Positions 1-5,727 of a DNA stretch of 6,409 nt are shown piece by piece. The translations under genes and the position numbers were made by a program. Positions within the stretch are counted from its first letter, which is position 1. Every line of letters begins with the position of its first letter. This stretch comes from an uncultured Thermomicrobiales bacterium. GTDB lineage: Bacteria > Chloroflexota > Chloroflexia > Thermomicrobiales > UBA6265. The DNA lies in the NCBI GenBank assembly GCA_902806355.1, contig CADCWI010000051.1, positions 1 through 6,409 on the forward strand. The letters run 5' to 3'. The notes under the pieces were generated by a model. The model was not told where the DNA came from, made no database searches, and saw only the letters and a list, made by a program, of their open reading frames with translations.

Positions 1-442
1 AGTCAGCCGGCCGCAGGATGGCGCAGCGGATACCATGCTTCCGATGGTAGAAGCCGCAGAGCTCCTCCCCAACGACTTTCGTGAGGCCGTATATGTTGTC
101 GCGCGAGAAGACCGACTGGCTGGAAAGCCACACGACCCGTGGGACCTCGTTCGCGACCGCCGCCTGGAACATGTTGAACGTGCCGGTCACGTTGAGATCC
201 CAGAAGTCAGTCTCGGCATGATCGCGGAGGTGAATCCCATGCCAGGCTGGGGTGTGGATGATCAGGTCCATGCCTCGCGCCGCGCGTGCGAACGCCTGTC
301 GGTCGCGCACGTCCATCTGCACAAACTCGTGCTCCGTCTCGAGCACCGCCACGTCTGACAGTCGCAGCACGTGCTGGTCGCCCAGCCGCTCGGTCAGCCC
401 CAAACCGATGCTGCCGCCGGCACCCGTAATCAGGATCCGCAT
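1..442 (-). CDS. NAD-dependent epimerase/dehydratase (extended SDR), N-terminal part, cut by the left window edge
   Basis: Reading leftward from ATG at 442, 147 complete codons run off the window without a stop. The protein opens with a Rossmann beta strand and glycine motif ITGAGGSIG (about residues 5-13). An acidic residue, D30, in LRLSD sits at the end of the second strand, which in this family favours NAD over NADP. Further features are a D-V-R segment near 44-46, N84 in NVTGT, a serine cluster SSQS at 107-110 and the catalytic pair Y118/K122 in YGLTK. A strong ribosome binding site (positions 448-455, GGGAGGAG on the minus strand) lies 5 bases before the ATG and fixes the start. The cytosolic protein would oxidise, epimerise or dehydrate a sugar or nucleotide-sugar. 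The N-terminal half resembles uronate-dehydrogenase-like and UDP-sugar-epimerase-like members equally, so no substrate is assigned. It lies downstream of and co-directional with the aldo/keto reductase and hydrolase genes, but 280 bases away, so it may have its own transcript. Confidence 0.9.
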   Translation of the reverse strand, partial: MRILITGAGGSIGLGLTERLGDQHVLRLSDVAVLETEHEFVQMDVRDRQAFARAARGMDLIIHTPAWHGIHLRDHAETDFWDLNVTGTFNMFQAAVANEVPRVVWLSSQSVFSRDNIYGLTKVVGEELCGFYHRKHGIRCAILRPAD

Positions 443-447
443 CGTTG

Positions 448-455
448 CTCCTCCC
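448..455 (-). promoter_or_regulatory. Ribosome binding site of the SDR gene
   Basis: GGGAGGAG on the minus strand, 5 bases upstream of the ATG at 442. It supports this start for the SDR gene and shows the gene can be translated independently of anything upstream. Confidence 0.7.
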
Positions 456-483
456 TCGTTCGTACTCCCTACATCACCAGCCC

Positions 484-600
484 TCAGGCTCGAGCCACGC
501 GGCGATCCAGCTTGCGTAGGTCTCGCCCCAGCGCAAGCCGATCCAAGTGGTACGTGCTGTGAACGAGCGGGATGCCGGAGGTCAGGCTAGCGGCGACCAC
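484..600 (-). pseudogene. Short protein-like frame upstream of the SDR gene, possibly the 3' fragment of a decayed gene
   Basis: From a GTG at 600 to TGA at 484-486 there is an open frame of 38 codons. Its product reads as plausible protein, with a hydrophobic start (VVAASLTSGIPLVH) and a basic, amphipathic end (DLRKLDRRVARA). The codons are mostly G/C-ending, like the neighbouring genes. No convincing ribosome binding site precedes the GTG, and an in-frame TAG lies three codons upstream. The segment in the next frame (582-668) also reads like protein and meets this one at about position 600, so the two may be a single coding sequence broken by a frameshift. I do not recognise a family. The alternative is chance openness in GC-rich DNA, which is quite possible at this length. 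Confidence 0.2.
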
Positions 601-668
601 GCCGCACTAATCCTGGAATGAGGGCTGAGGTCGTCGCTGACCTGCTGAATGTACGTGTGGCCTCCCAC
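582..668 (-). pseudogene. Short protein-like frame downstream of the hydrolase gene, possibly the 5' fragment of a decayed gene
   Basis: From GTG at 668, directly after an in-frame TAG (669-671), 28 codons run to TGA at 582-584. The residues are well mixed (GGHTYIQQVSDDLSPHSRIS) rather than the Arg/Pro/Ala-rich strings typical of shadow frames in this window. If reading slipped to the frame of 484-600 near position 600, a product of roughly 60 residues would result. The frame lies 55 bases beyond the stop of the hydrolase gene and shares its reading frame. No family is recognised, and the call rests only on residue composition. Confidence 0.17.
590..605. other. Perfect 6-bp GC stem-loop in the gap between the hydrolase and SDR genes
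   Basis: GCGGCG at 590-595 pairs perfectly with CGCCGC at 600-605 around a 4-base loop (ACCA on the plus strand). It lies 118 bases after the hydrolase stop and 148 bases before the SDR start, all on the minus strand. No T-run follows on either strand, so it is not a canonical intrinsic terminator. It could be a pausing or mRNA-stabilising hairpin, or chance. It coincides with the junction of the two interrupted frames described here. Confidence 0.35.
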
Positions 669-722
669 CTAAGCTGTAACCGTCCGCTCGCTGGCTGAGT
701 CATCACCCGGCTCCCTGCTGAA

Positions 723-1385
723 CTACCCCGGACGACGGTTGAGAAAATAGTTGTCGTGACCCGGCACCACAATGTCGGCCTCGTGAGCAATGATCGCGAT
801 TGAGGCAACTGCTGCTTCCGGATCGACCGTATTGAAGTAGTAGTCGTTGTGCCGGAAGAAGTCACGCGTCATCGCGGCGTCCCCTGCCACGACGACGCGC
901 ATCCCCTCGCTTTCGAACACCAGCGATGCGTGACCGACGGAGTGTCCCGGAGTCGCGATGACCCTGATGCCGGGGATGAGTTCCGACCCGGCCGGACGTA
1001 TCAGGTCCAGCACGAGGCGATCCGCGCTATCGCGTGCAAGTTGGCTCTTCCCGTGCTCGATTTCGGCAGACGGCATGCACCAGATAGCGTTTGGAAACGC
1101 GGACAGGCCCGCGCGGTGGTCGCCGTGAAAGTGCGTAAGAAAGACCATGTCGACCGAATCCAGCGTCAGGCCCGCCCGCCGGTCCAGAATGCGAGCCATG
1201 TCCTCTGGCGGAAGCCCGGGATCCACAACCACCGTATGCCCGCCAGTTCGAATCAGTGTGGATGTACAGAGTGGCTCACGGTACGCCCGGTCGTCCGCTT
1301 CACCCCAGTACCGGTTACGGCTGAGATGTCCGATCGTCAGCACGTCCCATCGAATCTCGTCCCGTGCTTCCTCTCGTTCAGCCAC
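723..1385 (-). CDS. Metallo-beta-lactamase-fold metal-dependent hydrolase
   Basis: A 220-residue cytosolic protein without a signal peptide. The full dinuclear metal site of the family is visible: T-H-F-H-G-D-H with H85, H87, D89 and H90, then H148 in TPGHSVGH, the bridging D169 in VAGDAAM, and the C-terminal H210 in VPGHD. The length and simple layout match small lactonase/glyoxalase-type members such as N-acyl-homoserine-lactonase-like proteins. Typical reactions are hydrolysis of a lactone, thioester or phosphate ester, and the sequence does not decide which. I chose GTG at 1385 because GGGGGGA (1391-1397 on this strand) lies 5 bases upstream and the frame further upstream is antisense-like text inside the reductase gene. 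The start overlaps the end of the aldo/keto reductase gene by 8 bases, so the two are probably co-transcribed and translationally coupled. A hydrolase beside sugar-type oxidoreductases would fit opening of a sugar lactone, but that is inference. Confidence 0.93.
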   Translation of the reverse strand: MAEREEARDEIRWDVLTIGHLSRNRYWGEADDRAYREPLCTSTLIRTGGHTVVVDPGLPPEDMARILDRRAGLTLDSVDMVFLTHFHGDHRAGLSAFPNAIWCMPSAEIEHGKSQLARDSADRLVLDLIRPAGSELIPGIRVIATPGHSVGHASLVFESEGMRVVVAGDAAMTRDFFRHNDYYFNTVDPEAAVASIAIIAHEADIVVPGHDNYFLNRRPG

Positions 1386-2277
1386 GTACGTCCCCCCGAT
1401 CCGCTTCCGCGTCCTCCGACCCGTAGATTCCGGCAGTGAGCCGGGGCACTGCCGACACGTCAAGCCGGGGCTCGAATGCCTCCAGAAATCGCACGTTGTC
1501 CTCCACCTCCTCCGGCCATCGCATGCCAACGAGCGCGACATGGACGCGCGGATCGGAGAGCACGAACTCGAGGCACACGTCGTAGGGATCGCGCGCCAGC
1601 ATCCATTCGGGTGCCAACGACGCAAGGATGTGCGGCAGAATTCCCGAGGTCATCGTCCGCATCGTGACGACGCCGATCCCACGCTGCGTCGCCTCGTCGA
1701 GGACATGCAGGGCAGCGGATTGGTAGATCAGGTTGTAGGCGAACTGAACGACCTGGAACTCGCCACTTTCCAGAAAGGGGCGTGCGGTCCACGGCTCCTC
1801 CGCCGTCAGCCCGATGAATCGCACCTCGCCGCTCTGACGCAGTTCCTGCAGTGCGTCCAGCGGGCCGCCATGCATGATGTGCGCGTAATCCTCCTCGGTG
1901 TACATTCCGCCGTGAAACTGTGCCACGTCGACGTACGGTGTCCCCAGCCGCTCCAGACTGGCGTGGATGCTCGCTTTCACGGCTGACTTGTCGAGTCCCT
2001 TCCACCCGACCTTCGTCGCCAGCACGCATTCGTCCCGGCGCGTCCGCATTACCTCGCCAATCAGGCGCTCACTATGGCCATTGCCGTATCCAGGCGCGGT
2101 ATCGATGTAGTTGATTCCCAGGTCAAGTGCCCGGTGGATCGTCGAGATCACCGTCGACCTGCCGGCAGCCGAGTACGGATCCCAGTTGCGCGCACGGTTG
2201 ACTCCGGAGAACGGATATCCTCCCAGGCCGATCCGCGATACCAGAAGTCCCGTGTTTCCGAGAACGACCTTTTTCAA
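1378..2277 (-). CDS. Aldo/keto reductase
   Basis: A 299-residue protein, close to the usual length of single-domain AKR (beta/alpha)8 barrels. The family tetrad is complete: D59 (in INYIDTAPGYG), Y64, K89 (ATKVG) and H122 (QFHGG). The N-terminal KKVVLGNTGLLVSRIGLGG is the normal opening of this family, and late segments such as ALVGM and EVEDNV fit the cofactor-binding end of the barrel. It would use NAD(P)H to interconvert a carbonyl and an alcohol, probably on a sugar or small aldehyde, in the cytosol. The start is TTG at 2277: GGAGG (2284-2288) lies 6 bases upstream and the family's conserved N-terminus begins right there. The frame stays open to an ATG at 2433, but those 52 extra residues show no family resemblance. 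The stop overlaps the start of the hydrolase gene, making this the first gene of a two-gene unit. Confidence 0.94.
   Translation of the reverse strand: MKKVVLGNTGLLVSRIGLGGYPFSGVNRARNWDPYSAAGRSTVISTIHRALDLGINYIDTAPGYGNGHSERLIGEVMRTRRDECVLATKVGWKGLDKSAVKASIHASLERLGTPYVDVAQFHGGMYTEEDYAHIMHGGPLDALQELRQSGEVRFIGLTAEEPWTARPFLESGEFQVVQFAYNLIYQSAALHVLDEATQRGIGVVTMRTMTSGILPHILASLAPEWMLARDPYDVCLEFVLSDPRVHVALVGMRWPEEVEDNVRFLEAFEPRLDVSAVPRLTAGIYGSEDAEADRGDVRG
1391..1397 (-). promoter_or_regulatory. Ribosome binding site that sets the GTG start of the hydrolase gene
   Basis: GGGGGGA on the minus strand, 5 bases before the GTG at 1385 and inside the last codons of the aldo/keto reductase gene. It decides the start, because no ATG exists nearby in this frame. 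Confidence 0.55.
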
Positions 2278-2283
2278 GGGAAA

Positions 2284-2288
2284 CCTCC
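2284..2288 (-). promoter_or_regulatory. Ribosome binding site that sets the TTG start of the aldo/keto reductase
   Basis: GGAGG on the minus strand, 6 bases before TTG at 2277. It is an optimal core and spacing, and it outweighs the upstream ATG at 2433, which would add 52 residues absent from AKR proteins. Confidence 0.75.
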
Positions 2289-2323
2289 GGGCGACTACCC
2301 GACCAATCGGATTGTTCGGAGCG

Positions 2324-2352
2324 ATGCCTTCGACTCGTCGGCTCCCGGTCAA
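2324..2352 (-). promoter_or_regulatory. Weak candidate sigma-70-type promoter for the reductase-hydrolase pair
   Basis: TTGACC at 2347-2352 (minus strand) is a good -35 match. At the standard 17-base spacing the hexamer is AGGCAT (2324-2329), a poor -10. The position, about 47 bases upstream of the TTG start, is reasonable. No better pair was seen in the divergent spacer, so this is a candidate only. Confidence 0.2.
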
Positions 2353-2429
2353 CCCGCTTATGGAGCCATCGCAATGTCCGGCCGGGGCACGTCCGTGGCC
2401 CAGCCAGCGTGTGCCGTCGGCGGTGCCGC

Positions 2430-2540
2430 TCATCCCCCGGCTTCGAGCGGGATGACGCCGTCTGAATCAGGCATCATCCCATACATGGCCAGTGATTCCC
2501 GCTTGACTGGAAAAGCGAGATAATCACAAGCATCACGCAT
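2430..2540 (-). pseudogene. Short protein-like frame in the divergent spacer, possible gene remnant
   Basis: ATG at 2540 opens a 36-codon frame ending in TGA at 2430-2432. The product reads more like protein than its surroundings (YLAFPVKRESLAMYGMMPDS), but no ribosome binding site precedes the ATG. The TGA overlaps the ATG at 2433 as ATGA, which is the usual pattern of coupled genes. However, that downstream ATG opens only the doubtful N-terminal extension of the reductase. Chance is a serious alternative. No family is recognised. Confidence 0.17.
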
Positions 2541-2550
2541 CGTGCAATGC
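2530..2550. repeat. Imperfect inverted repeat in the divergent spacer, possible operator
   Basis: GCATCACG at 2530-2537 is mirrored after a 3-base spacer by CGTG-CA-ATGC at 2541-2550, the right arm carrying two extra bases. The core CACG-CAT-CGTG is perfect. It sits about 250 bases before the reductase start and 325 before the glycosyltransferase start, a possible place for a regulator shared by both. No regulator gene lies in the window, and such short repeats arise by chance. Confidence 0.2.
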
Positions 2551-2855
2551 GAGTCGTGGAAGTTGGATCGACGTGGCGGACCAGAATCGATAGGGGAACG
2601 ACGGCGAAGATAGCCCATAGTCGCCGGATCCTGGAGGCGTCGGTGCTGGCGTGATTGGGGTTTCGAGCTGATAGGCGATGTCACTCCCGGTGTGGTTATC
2701 GTACGGTGGCTCTCGCAAAAGGTCGCGTCAGGGTCGCCGTACGTGCATCGTTCAAATCGCGTCCCGATCCCGCCTCCGATCGGTTCCAGCTTCGCGATGG
2801 AGGCATATGGCAACGCCGGTGCAATGAATGGGTTGCTGCACCCTGTTTTGGCAAA

Positions 2856-2864
2856 GGGAGAGGA
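2856..2864 (+). promoter_or_regulatory. Ribosome binding site of the TreT-like gene
   Basis: GGGAGAGGA ends 9 bases before the ATG at 2874 and supports this start. The open frame extends upstream to 2655, but the added residues are Arg/Cys-rich and do not match the family. Confidence 0.65.
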
Positions 2865-2873
2865 CGTATCACC

Positions 2874-4307
2874 ATGCCGCAGGTGGAAGAGGTCACCATT
2901 GCGCCGGAACCGATCACACGGTTCGGCGCGTTGCTCGATGCTGCGCAAATGCGGGAAGCGGACGCGGTCGCCCAGGCTACCGCACGTCGCCTGGAGGGTC
3001 GGGCGTGGTGGAATGTCAACTCGACGGCCACCGGCGGCGGTGTGGCCGAGATGCTCCCCTCCCTGCTCTCGTATGCACGGGGAGTTGGGATCGATGCGCG
3101 CTGGTTGGTAATCACCGGCAATGACGCCTTTTTCCATCTCACGAAACGCATGCACCACGCGCTGCACGGGATGCCGGGGGACAGAAGCCCGCTTGGAGAC
3201 GACGAGCGGGCAATCTACGAAGCGGTCATGGCGTCCAACGCAGATGGGATACTCGAACTCGTCCAGCCGCGCGACATCGTTCTTTTGCACGATCCGCAGA
3301 CTGCCGGCCTTGCCCCCATCCTGATCCGGCACGGGGCAACGGTGATCTGGCGGTGCCATGTCGGGGCGGACGTTCCCAATGAGCAGACGGCGCTGGCATG
3401 GCGGTTCCTGAAGCCATACCTCGAGGATGTGGCGGCCACGGTCTTCTCACGACAGGCCTACGTGCCGACGGGCTTCGTTCCGGAGCGGAGCGTCGTCATC
3501 GCGCCGTCGATTGACGCGTTCGTGCCAAAGAACCAGGATCTGGACGAGACCACTGTGCGGGCCATCCTGGTCCAGGCGGGCCTCATATCGGGGCATCCGG
3601 GAGAGGGTCAACCGCTGTTCCAGCGCCTGGACGGCACGACAGGGCGCGTTGAACGTCGGGCGGACGTCGTTGGCACCGGCCCGCTCCCGGCATGGGACAC
3701 GCCGCTGATCGTCCAGGTCTCGCGCTGGGATCCCCTCAAGGACCCCATCGGCGTGATCGAGGCATTTGCTGCTCTGGTCCGGCAGGGAGCCGACCACCAG
3801 GCGGAATTGCTGCTTGCCGGTCCAAACGTTGCCGCGGTGAGCGACGATCCGGAAGGGCTGGCGACCTTCAACGAGGTGGTTGCCGCCTGCCACGGGCTGC
3901 CCGAAGCCATCCGGAGCAGGGTTCACCTTGCGTCGCTGCCGATGACGGACACTGCCGAGAACGCGGCGATCGTCAACGCCCTCCAGCGACATGCCGCGGT
4001 TGTCGTCCAGAAGAGCCTCCGGGAAGGGTTCGGGCTAACCGTGACCGAGGCGATGTGGAAGGCGCGGCCCGTCGTGGCCACCCGGGTGGGTGGAATCCAG
4101 GACCAGATCGAGAACGGTGTGCATGGTCTGCTGATCGACGATGCGACGGATGCGGGCGCCTTTGCGGAGGCGTTGGGTCAGGTGCTGAGTGACCACTCGC
4201 TGGCGAAACGATTGGGCACGGCGGCACGGCGGCGCGTGCAGGAGAAGTACCTCGGCGTGCAGCATCTGATGCGATATGCCGACCTCCTCGAGCAGTTGGA
4301 ACGTTAG
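2874..4307 (+). CDS. treT: GT4 glycosyltransferase of the trehalose synthase (TreT) type
   Basis: The 477-residue protein has two Rossmann domains of GT-B fold. The N-terminal domain shows WWNVNSTATGGGVAE (45-59; glycine loop GGG 54-56), TGNDAFFHLTKRMHHALHG (81-99), LHDPQ (138-142) and IWRCH (158-162), all hallmarks of TreT proteins. The C-terminal domain has QVSRWDPLKD (281-290), with R284 and K289 placed to hold the donor phosphates. It also has REGFGLTVTEAMWK (383-396), which contains the E-x7-E pair E384/E392 of retaining GT4 enzymes. TreT makes trehalose reversibly from a nucleotide diphosphate glucose and glucose in the cytosol. Related GT4 trehalose phosphorylases share much of this pattern and are the main alternative. 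Compared with my recollection of archaeal TreT, about 30-40 extra residues (roughly 237-275, including FQRLDGTTGRVERRADV) lie between the domains. The gene stands alone on its strand with no trehalose transport or kinase gene beside it. Confidence 0.85.
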   Translation: MPQVEEVTIAPEPITRFGALLDAAQMREADAVAQATARRLEGRAWWNVNSTATGGGVAEMLPSLLSYARGVGIDARWLVITGNDAFFHLTKRMHHALHGMPGDRSPLGDDERAIYEAVMASNADGILELVQPRDIVLLHDPQTAGLAPILIRHGATVIWRCHVGADVPNEQTALAWRFLKPYLEDVAATVFSRQAYVPTGFVPERSVVIAPSIDAFVPKNQDLDETTVRAILVQAGLISGHPGEGQPLFQRLDGTTGRVERRADVVGTGPLPAWDTPLIVQVSRWDPLKDPIGVIEAFAALVRQGADHQAELLLAGPNVAAVSDDPEGLATFNEVVAACHGLPEAIRSRVHLASLPMTDTAENAAIVNALQRHAAVVVQKSLREGFGLTVTEAMWKARPVVATRVGGIQDQIENGVHGLLIDDATDAGAFAEALGQVLSDHSLAKRLGTAARRRVQEKYLGVQHLMRYADLLEQLER

Positions 4308-4680
4308 AGGGGGACTGGGCCAACAAACGTGTGCGGAGTTACTCCCACCACCTGCCCGGCACCTGACTGCCTTGAAGCCCGTGCGCTGCTCACACCGCGA
4401 CGAGCCGCATTCCCCAGCCCGGCAATGGGATCGGTCGCCAGCACCGCGGCACGGTCGGGGCGATCATCTGCTTAGTGATGGATGACGAGTGCAGGCTGTG
4501 GAGACATGCTGGCTATTGCACTGGCGGACCGTACCGCCCCTCACGCCCGACTTGGAGGTATTCCGGTCGTTGCAGGCAGCCACCCGGACTGTTCTTGAAG
4601 GGCCATGCTCACAGAGGGAGTCCAGCATCGATCGGTCCAGATCCAGGTTGCGCCCGACGAAGCAAGCGCGGGGACTATGG
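4308..4680. other. Convergent intergenic spacer with no recognised gene
   Basis: The 373 bases lie between the converging ends of the TreT-like gene and the M42 peptidase gene. Frames on both strands are open for up to 80 codons, but their products are rich in Arg, Pro, Cys and Ser, lack family motifs and have no start signals. I looked for a bidirectional terminator. Only short GC hairpins were found, for example GGCGG and CCGCC arms around 4523-4540, and none has a T-run. Transcripts here may end by a factor-dependent mechanism or by read-through into the opposing gene. Confidence 0.55.
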
Positions 4681-5727
4681 TCAGTCGGCGGAGTATGAGC
4701 GGGTGTGGGCGTCACGCAGGTAAGCGGCGAGAAGCGTCACGCAATGGTCGACGTCCGTGATGGCGACCGTTTCGTTGACAGTGTGGATGTAGCGCGCTGG
4801 CACGGAAAGGGTGGCGACGGCGACCCCGGCCCGGAGGCGCTGAATCAGGGAGGCGTCGATGCCGCCGTGATTGAGCACTTCGAGCTGATACGGGATGTCG
4901 TGCTGGCGGGCGAGGTCCCGCAGGTGACGCACAATCCCCGGATGGCTGATCTGGGCTGTGTCCATCACCTTGATGGCAGGGCCGGCGCCGAGGCGGGTAA
5001 CTTCCTGGTCCGGGTTAACGCCGGGGATGTCGTTGGCCACGGTCAGGTCGAGCGCGATGCAGATGTCCGGGTCGATGTCGTACCCGGCGACGACCGCGCC
5101 GCGCGATCCCACCTCCTCCTGGGTCGTAGCGACGGCGACGACGGTCGAACCCTGATCCCCCAGCCGCCGCATTGCCTCGATCATGATGTAGAGGCCGAGC
5201 CGGTCGTCAAGCGCCTTGCTGGTGATTCGCTCCCCGGTCGCGACGAGGTCGCGATCGAGCGTGACCATGTCGCCAATCTCGATCTGCGAGGTGGCGGGGC
5301 CGACGTCGACGAAGAGATCGCGAAGGTCCGGTCGTTTCCTATCGGCGGGCGGACCGAAGTGGAGCGGATCGACAGTGGTCTCGATCACCCCGGGTATCCG
5401 TGTGCCGTCGGCCGCGTGGACGATAACGCGCTGCGCCAGGAGCACGCGAGGGTCAAAGCTGCCGAGTGGCTGCAGCCGAATGAATCCGCGCTCGTCAACG
5501 TAGCGGACGAGAAAGCCGATCTCGTCCATGTGCGCCGCCATCAGGATGGTCGGTCCGCCGGTCACCCCGCGGGCGGCATGCTTGGTGGCGATCAGGTTGC
5601 CGAGCCGGTCGACCCGCACGTCGTCGACAAGTGGTGCCAGTTCCCGTTCCACGACGTCGCGGACCTGGCGCTCGAATCCAGCGATGCCCGGCGCCGCGAT
5701 CAAAGTTCGCAACAAGTCGACATTCAC
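4681..5727 (-). CDS. M42-family metallo-aminopeptidase (glutamyl aminopeptidase / FrvX-CelM type)
   Basis: The 348-residue cytosolic protein is of usual family length. All residues expected for a two-metal M42 site are present: H66 with D68 in AAHMDEIGF, bridging D174 in KALDDRLG, general base E204 with E205 in TTQEEVGSRG, D227 in ALDLT, and H315 in YIHTVNE. The segment between about residues 75 and 165 corresponds to the beta-barrel insertion used for assembly into dodecameric tetrahedral particles in known members. These enzymes remove N-terminal residues from short peptides; some were once annotated as endoglucanases. The start is GTG at 5727, because the family N-terminus (LLRTLIAAPGIAGFE) begins there. 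Its GTGA overlaps the stop of the upstream gene by 4 bases, which indicates translational coupling. A weak GGAG lies 11 bases upstream. The exact peptide preference cannot be read from the sequence. Confidence 0.95.
   Translation of the reverse strand: MNVDLLRTLIAAPGIAGFERQVRDVVERELAPLVDDVRVDRLGNLIATKHAARGVTGGPTILMAAHMDEIGFLVRYVDERGFIRLQPLGSFDPRVLLAQRVIVHAADGTRIPGVIETTVDPLHFGPPADRKRPDLRDLFVDVGPATSQIEIGDMVTLDRDLVATGERITSKALDDRLGLYIMIEAMRRLGDQGSTVVAVATTQEEVGSRGAVVAGYDIDPDICIALDLTVANDIPGVNPDQEVTRLGAGPAIKVMDTAQISHPGIVRHLRDLARQHDIPYQLEVLNHGGIDASLIQRLRAGVAVATLSVPARYIHTVNETVAITDVDHCVTLLAAYLRDAHTRSYSAD

Larger units (their letters stand above)
2278..2873. other. Divergent intergenic spacer between the aldo/keto reductase and the TreT-like gene
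   Basis: The 596 bases lie between two genes transcribed away from each other, so promoters for both should be here. On the left are the reductase ribosome binding site and a weak promoter candidate. On the right is the ribosome binding site of the glycosyltransferase gene. Several frames are open across the spacer on both strands, but they read as Arg/Pro/Ser-rich text without family motifs and lack start signals. The exceptions worth noting are a 36-residue frame at 2430-2540 and an inverted repeat at 2530-2550. I saw no strong promoter, no riboswitch-like pairing and no tRNA. The spacer is long for such compact gene packing and may contain remnants of a lost gene. Confidence 0.6.

Noticed and set aside
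1147..1986. Plus-strand open frame of 279 codons opposite the hydrolase and reductase genes
   Set aside because: It crosses the boundary of two well-supported minus-strand genes, is rich in Arg, Ser and Pro, and has no recognisable domain.
2503..2524. TTGACT and GATAAT hexamers resembling a promoter on the plus strand
   Set aside because: Both hexamers are good matches, but only 10 bases separate them, too short for a sigma-70 promoter, and the site is about 350 bases from the downstream gene.
2776..2783. CCGATCGG palindrome upstream of the TreT-like gene
   Set aside because: An 8-base self-complementary GC-rich word is expected by chance and has no flanking symmetry.
2430..3359. Minus-strand open frame of 309 codons covering the spacer and the start of the TreT-like gene
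   Set aside because: More than half is antisense to a solid glycosyltransferase gene and shows no family motifs. Only its last 36 codons look mildly protein-like and are listed separately.
4523..4540. GGCGG/CCGCC short hairpin as terminator
   Set aside because: The stem is only 5 bp, it has no T-run on either strand, and it is far from both gene ends.
4464..4715. Minus-strand 83-codon frame in the convergent spacer
   Set aside because: It overlaps the end of the M42 gene, has no ribosome binding site, and its residues (many Cys, Arg, Ser, Thr) resemble no family or transposase remnant that I know.
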